A DNA stretch of 64,000 bases. Origin: JBBEAM01 sp942491105. Its GTDB lineage: Bacteria; Pseudomonadota; Alphaproteobacteria; Kiloniellales; DSM-21159. Shown piece by piece: positions 60,559 to 64,000 of this stretch (the stretch's first letter is position 1; each line of letters begins with the position of its first letter). The position numbers and the translations under genes are program-made. The notes below the pieces were generated by a model. The model ran no database searches, was not told where the DNA came from, and saw nothing but the letters and a program-made list of their open reading frames with translations. The stretch spans positions 186,001 to 250,000 of the forward strand of contig CALNZX010000001.1 in the NCBI GenBank assembly GCA_942491105.1, written 5' to 3'.

Positions 60559-61401
60559 ATGGCAGAACCAGACTTTGAAATTCGCAGGATGAGGCAGGAG
60601 GAGCTGAGCCTGGCCGCCGACTGGGCCGCGGCCGAGGGATGGAACCCCGGCCTGAACGAGGCCGCCTGCTTTTTTGCCGCCGATCCTAACGGCTTCTTCC
60701 TCGGCCTGCTGGACGGCGCGCCGATCGCCTGCATCTCCGGCGTTGCCTACGACGAGACCTTCGGCTTTCTCGGCTTCTACATCGTCAAGCCGGAGCACCG
60801 TGGCAAGGGCTATGGCCTGCGCATCTGGCAAGCCTGCATGGCCTATCTCGGGACGCGTAACATCGGTCTCGACGGCGTCGTCGAGCAGCAGGAGAACTAC
60901 CGGAAATCCGGCTTCCACCTTGCCTACAATAACGTCCGCTACGAAGGGCGCGGGGAGGGCGGCGATCTCTCCGGCACGGTGCCGCTCTCGCAGCTGCCCT
61001 TCGCCGAGGGCGAGGCCTACGACCGGGACTGCTTTCCGGTGCCGCGCAGCGCTTTCCTGGAAGCCTGGCTGACCATGCCGGAATCCTCGGCGCTCGGCGT
61101 ACAGCGGGACGGCCGCCTGGCCGGCTATGGCGTAATCCGCCGCTGCCGCGAAGGCCATAAGATAGGCCCGCTCTTCGCCGACGATGCCGAAGTCGCGGAC
61201 ACTCTGTTTCGGGCGCTTTCGGCGCAGGCGCCGGGCGAGGCGGTCTTCCTCGATATCCCCGACGTCAATCCCGGCGCCAAGGCTCTGGTCGAACGCCACG
61301 CCATGGCGCCGGTGTTCGAGACCGCGCGCATGTACACTGGCCCGCAGCCGGACATCGATCTGCGGAAAATTTACGGCGTCACCACCTTCGAGCTTGGCTA
61401 G
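60559..61401 (+). CDS. GNAT N-acetyltransferase with two domains
   Basis: 280 aa. The N-terminal GNAT domain (about 5-130) has the acetyl-CoA loop VKPEHRGKGYGLRIWQACM (V-x-P-x-x-R-G-x-G-x-G). The C-terminal half (RLAGYGVIRRCREGHKIGPLFADDAEVADTLFRAL) resembles the YitH/Acetyltransf_18 domain. Acceptor unknown. It is 27 bp after the TRAP operon and could be its last gene; it converges with the MBL gene 8 bp away. Confidence 0.85.
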   Translation: MAEPDFEIRRMRQEELSLAADWAAAEGWNPGLNEAACFFAADPNGFFLGLLDGAPIACISGVAYDETFGFLGFYIVKPEHRGKGYGLRIWQACMAYLGTRNIGLDGVVEQQENYRKSGFHLAYNNVRYEGRGEGGDLSGTVPLSQLPFAEGEAYDRDCFPVPRSAFLEAWLTMPESSALGVQRDGRLAGYGVIRRCREGHKIGPLFADDAEVADTLFRALSAQAPGEAVFLDIPDVNPGAKALVERHAMAPVFETARMYTGPQPDIDLRKIYGVTTFELG

Positions 61402-61409
61402 CGCGCCAA

Positions 61410-62381
61410 TCAGCAGCCGGCGGTGCAGGTTCCCTTGCCGTCGAACTCCATGGTCCGTCCGCTCAGCGCCAGATGCACCGGCACGTCGACCGCCTCGATG
61501 AAGGCCGCCGTCCGTGTCCCATCCTTAACTTCGCCGCCGCTGGTCGCCGGTTCGTTGGCGTGGGAGGGGATGACGGTGGCGGGTTTGATCAGCTCGTTGA
61601 TCACATAGGCGGCTTCGGCCGGCCCGGTGGTGAAGGTATCGCCGATGTTCATCACCACCAGCTCGGCCCCATACTGGTCGGCGACCACGGTCTTCTGCTC
61701 GGCGGTCACGCCGGTATCGCCGGAGAGGTAGGCGACCAGGCCGTTGCTGAAGGTCAGAACATAGCCGGTCGGCGGCCCGGCGTAGGCGGTCAGACCCGCG
61801 CTATCCAGCATATCCCCCAGCTCGCCGCCGATCATCGCCCCGGCGATGCCGTTGGAGTGGACCGCCGGCACGGTGGTTATCGTGACGCCGCCGATCTTGG
61901 TCGATGCGCCGAAGCGAACCAGAACCGAGTTCTTGGGGTCGCCGCCGGCGGCTTCCAGTTTGGCGCCGAAGAACTTCGGCATCTCGCTGCCGGTGACGAT
62001 CTTGGCGCCCTTGGCGGCGGCGATGTTGACGCTGTTGGTGTTGGGCACCACGGCGACCGGGAAGTCGAGCCCTTCGCAGGCGCCGGTTTTGACCCCCTCG
62101 ATATGGCGGTCGCCGACGTGGTCGCCGTGCATGTGCGAGACCAGCAGGACGTCGATCTCGCCGAGCCGCGGATCCTCGGGGCCGGCGACGGTGCGACCGG
62201 CATCGTAAAGAATGCGGGTACCGTCGGGATCCTCGAAGATCATCGCCCGGTCGAGCTGACAGAATTCTCCCTCATGGCTGCCGAGCGGCGTGACCTTGAC
62301 GGTCTGCGCCTGGGCCGTGGCGGCGGAAAGGGTGAGTACGCCGCAGGCGATCGCGGCGCCGAAAAGCCGATGGATCTGCAT
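61410..62381 (-). CDS. Exported MBL-fold metallo-hydrolase
   Basis: 323 aa. Signal peptide MQIHRLFGAAIACGVLTLSA(ATAQAQ). The Zn motif H-x-H-x-D-H is SHMHGDHVGD. Further ligands are probably in AVHSNG, LSGDTG and IPSHANEP. The C-terminal TCTAGC holds two Cys. The ATG at 62381 follows GGGAGG; an ATG at 62396 would overlap that site. Substrate unknown; periplasmic location is inferred from the signal. Confidence 0.85.
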   Translation of the reverse strand: MQIHRLFGAAIACGVLTLSAATAQAQTVKVTPLGSHEGEFCQLDRAMIFEDPDGTRILYDAGRTVAGPEDPRLGEIDVLLVSHMHGDHVGDRHIEGVKTGACEGLDFPVAVVPNTNSVNIAAAKGAKIVTGSEMPKFFGAKLEAAGGDPKNSVLVRFGASTKIGGVTITTVPAVHSNGIAGAMIGGELGDMLDSAGLTAYAGPPTGYVLTFSNGLVAYLSGDTGVTAEQKTVVADQYGAELVVMNIGDTFTTGPAEAAYVINELIKPATVIPSHANEPATSGGEVKDGTRTAAFIEAVDVPVHLALSGRTMEFDGKGTCTAGC

Positions 62382-62572
62382 TGGTGAGCCTCCCATGCTT
62401 CGTTATGCGCAGAGTATCGAATAGATGTTTGCAGTATGTTGCACGGCTGCAAGCTTTGAGCGCACAAGTTCCTGTGAGCTTAAATCCTGACTGGTGATAC
62501 AGGCTGTCTCACGCGTCTGGGCTCGGGGGCAGGGCAAGTAGAAATGAGTCATGCCAATGCCGTGGAGATAAA

Positions 62573-62587
62573 GTTGACTTAGTCAAC
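62573..62587. promoter_or_regulatory. MarR-type operator palindrome
   Basis: GTTGACTTAGTCAAC: perfect 7-bp arms around a single central base, 45 bp before the MarR-GNAT start and in the divergent gap with the MBL gene. TTGACT also looks like a -35 element, so bound repressor would block the promoter. Autoregulation is the usual mode of this family. Confidence 0.75.
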
Positions 62588-62632
62588 AACTTGATCGAGG
62601 CTCGTGGCGGTGCCGTATGGATGGAGGCTGCC

Positions 62633-63568
62633 ATGGCTCAGGACTCCGCGACGCTAGATGCGCAGGTTGCCGCGGTGCGCGACTTCAATCGCTTCTACAC
62701 CCGGCAGGCCGGTCTGCTCGAGGAAGGCTTGCTGCAGAGCTCCTTTTCCCTGACCGAAGCGCGGGTGCTCTATGAGCTGGCCAATCGAGAGGGGCTAACG
62801 GCGAAGGACATCGCCCGCGAGCTCGGGCTCGATGCGGGCTACCTGAGCCGCATTCTGAAAAAGTTTGAAAAGCTCGGCTTGCTCGATCGCGCGCCCTCCG
62901 GCCGCGACGCGCGACAGAGCGTGCTCGCTCTGACCGCAGCCGGCCACGCCGCCTTTGCGCCCTTGAACCGCGCATCGCACCGCGAATTCGCCGCCATGCT
63001 CGAAAAATTGACGCCGCAGGAGCGGGAGCGCCTGGTCGGCGCCATGACCACGATCCGCACGCTGCTCGAAGGAAAGTTGAGGGTGGAATCCGCTTTTACG
63101 CTGCGGCCGCACCGTCCGGGCGACATCGGCGTGGTGATCTCCCGCCAGGCGGCACTCTATCACCAGGAGTACGGCTGGGATGGAACCTTCGAAGCACTGG
63201 TCGCCGAGATCGGCGCCGAGTTCATCAGGGGCTTCGATCCGGAATGGGAGAACTGCTGGATTGCCGAGCGCGGTGGCGAGGTGGTCGGCAGCGTTTTCGT
63301 CGTGCGGCAATCCAGGGAAGTTGCCAAGCTGCGCATGCTCTATGTCGATGCCTCCGCGCGAGGCCTGGGCATTGGGCGCCGGCTGGTCGAGGAGTGCATC
63401 GCCTTCGCCCGGGCCAAGGGCTACCGCAAGCTGACTCTCTGGACCAACGATATTCTGCTGGCGGCGCGGCGGATTTACCTGGAGGCGGGATTCGAGCTTG
63501 TTGCCGAGGAAGCGCACCATTCCTTTGGCAAGGATCTGCTCGGCCAGAACTGGGACCTGCATTTGTGA
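62633..63568 (+). CDS. MarR-GNAT fusion: transcriptional regulator and N-acetyltransferase
   Basis: 311 aa. Residues ~5-150: MarR winged helix (FSLTEARVLYELANREGLTAKDIARELGLDAGYLSRILKKFEKLGLL, then RQSVLALTAAG). Residues ~155-311: GNAT domain with the acetyl-CoA loop LRMLYVDASARGLGIGRRLVEECI. This two-domain layout is a known protein family. The ATG at 62633 follows GGAGG at 5 nt. The stop overlaps the GTG of the EamA exporter, suggesting control and use of the same compound. Confidence 0.9.
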   Translation: MAQDSATLDAQVAAVRDFNRFYTRQAGLLEEGLLQSSFSLTEARVLYELANREGLTAKDIARELGLDAGYLSRILKKFEKLGLLDRAPSGRDARQSVLALTAAGHAAFAPLNRASHREFAAMLEKLTPQERERLVGAMTTIRTLLEGKLRVESAFTLRPHRPGDIGVVISRQAALYHQEYGWDGTFEALVAEIGAEFIRGFDPEWENCWIAERGGEVVGSVFVVRQSREVAKLRMLYVDASARGLGIGRRLVEECIAFARAKGYRKLTLWTNDILLAARRIYLEAGFELVAEEAHHSFGKDLLGQNWDLHL

Positions 63569-64000
63569 ACGGCACCCGAAGCCGCTTGGTGCTTCTGGCG
63601 GCGATGCTCGCCAGCATCCTGGTCGGTGCCGCCATGGTGGCTACGCGCTACATCGTCCATGATATTGGCCCGGCGTCCCTGGCGCTGTTGCGCTATGTCA
63701 TCGCCGTACTCTGCTTGCTGCCCTTTGTGATCGCGACTGGCCGCATTGCCATAGCGCGGCGCGATATCATGATCGTCATGGGGCTTGGCGTGGTGCAGTT
63801 CGGTCTGCTGATCGCGCTGCTCAATCTCGGGCTGCGTTACATGCCGGCAACCCGCGCCGCTTTGCTGTTCACCACCTTTCCCTTGCTGACCATGGTGTTC
63901 GCGGCGGTCTTGGGTCATGAAAAGCTGACCGCCGCAAAGACGGCAGGTGTCATCCTTAGCATTCTCGGCGTCGCCGCGGCCCTGGGCGAGGGACTGCTGG
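63565..64000 (+). CDS. EamA/DMT-family transporter, 3' end cut by window
   Basis: Open frame from GTG at 63565 (overlapping the MarR-GNAT stop as GTGA) through the window end, 145 codons visible. It has at least four hydrophobic helices (LVLLAAMLASILVGAAMVAT; ASLALLRYVIAVLCLLPFVIA; IMIVMGLGVVQFGLLIALLNL; AALLFTTFPLLTMVFAAVLG) followed by GHEKLTAAKTAGVILSILGV, the G-x-E-x motif of EamA proteins. Likely an exporter of a small metabolite coupled to the adjacent acetyltransferase-regulator. Confidence 0.85.
   Translation, partial: MNGTRSRLVLLAAMLASILVGAAMVATRYIVHDIGPASLALLRYVIAVLCLLPFVIATGRIAIARRDIMIVMGLGVVQFGLLIALLNLGLRYMPATRAALLFTTFPLLTMVFAAVLGHEKLTAAKTAGVILSILGVAAALGEGLL

Noticed and set aside
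1..64000. Mobile elements, prophage, CRISPR, tRNA or rRNA genes
   Set aside because: I saw no transposase, integrase, short spaced direct repeats or structured RNA gene; the large repeats present are coding and belong to the autotransporters and the DUF2141 gene.

Overview
The window is GC-rich, densely packed chromosomal DNA from what looks like a free-living, probably marine or saline alphaproteobacterium, most likely of the Rhodospirillales/Kiloniellales type. That placement is an inference. It rests on three TRAP transporter operons, a pcaQ-pcaDCHGB protocatechuate cluster, the imelysin/di-heme/DUF1513 iron operon behind a Fur-like box, SCO1/SenC, DUF1127-like and FCD-type GntR proteins, and giant autotransporters. 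I see no rRNA, tRNA, CRISPR, phage or insertion sequence.

Layout. 1-5678: 3' part of a giant repeat autotransporter that enters from the left edge. 5860-6602: SCO1/SenC and a coupled 49-aa membrane peptide. 6662-9407 (minus): a Gly/Val-repeat DUF2141 protein and an alpha/beta hydrolase. 9534-12891 (minus): a DUF1127-like gene, a hybrid histidine kinase and an OmpR-type regulator. 13118-14071: cysteine synthase. 14083-21298: a glycosyltransferase, two tandem TPR/ATP-grasp paralogues and a TPR-sulfotransferase. 21617-30697: a second, complete 3026-aa autotransporter. Its last 2.3 kb is almost identical in DNA to the first one, including the terminator. 30886-31434: SodC. 31490-36754: Fur-like box and a four-gene iron operon.

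36751-46813: aromatic acid catabolism. A BKACE (DUF849) enzyme, pcaB, G, H, C and D lie on the minus strand, with pcaQ divergent, followed by a TRAP transporter and pobA on the plus strand. Together they would import 4-hydroxybenzoate, hydroxylate it to protocatechuate and convert that to 3-oxoadipate. No pcaIJ or pcaF is present, and the BKACE could replace them. PcaQ-like palindromes lie both in the pcaD-pcaQ gap and between pcaQ and the TRAP genes.

46850-60531: a catabolic region I cannot assign to a known pathway. It holds two small membrane proteins, a PanB homologue missing two metal ligands, two convergent paralogous FCD-GntR regulators, a flavin oxidoreductase, DUF6166, a TRAP-PhyH dioxygenase operon, a sterol-desaturase-family hydroxylase and a third TRAP operon. 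Three short AT-rich near-palindromes precede operons here and may be the GntR operators. 60559-64000: a GNAT, a periplasmic MBL-fold hydrolase, a MarR-GNAT fusion behind a 15-bp palindrome, and the start of an EamA exporter cut by the right edge.

The best candidates for undescribed biology are (a) the glycosyltransferase/TPR-ATP-grasp pair/TPR-sulfotransferase island between two giant Ser/Asn/Ala-rich autotransporters, which may be a surface-modification system, and (b) the PanB-like/GntR/TRAP/dioxygenase locus.
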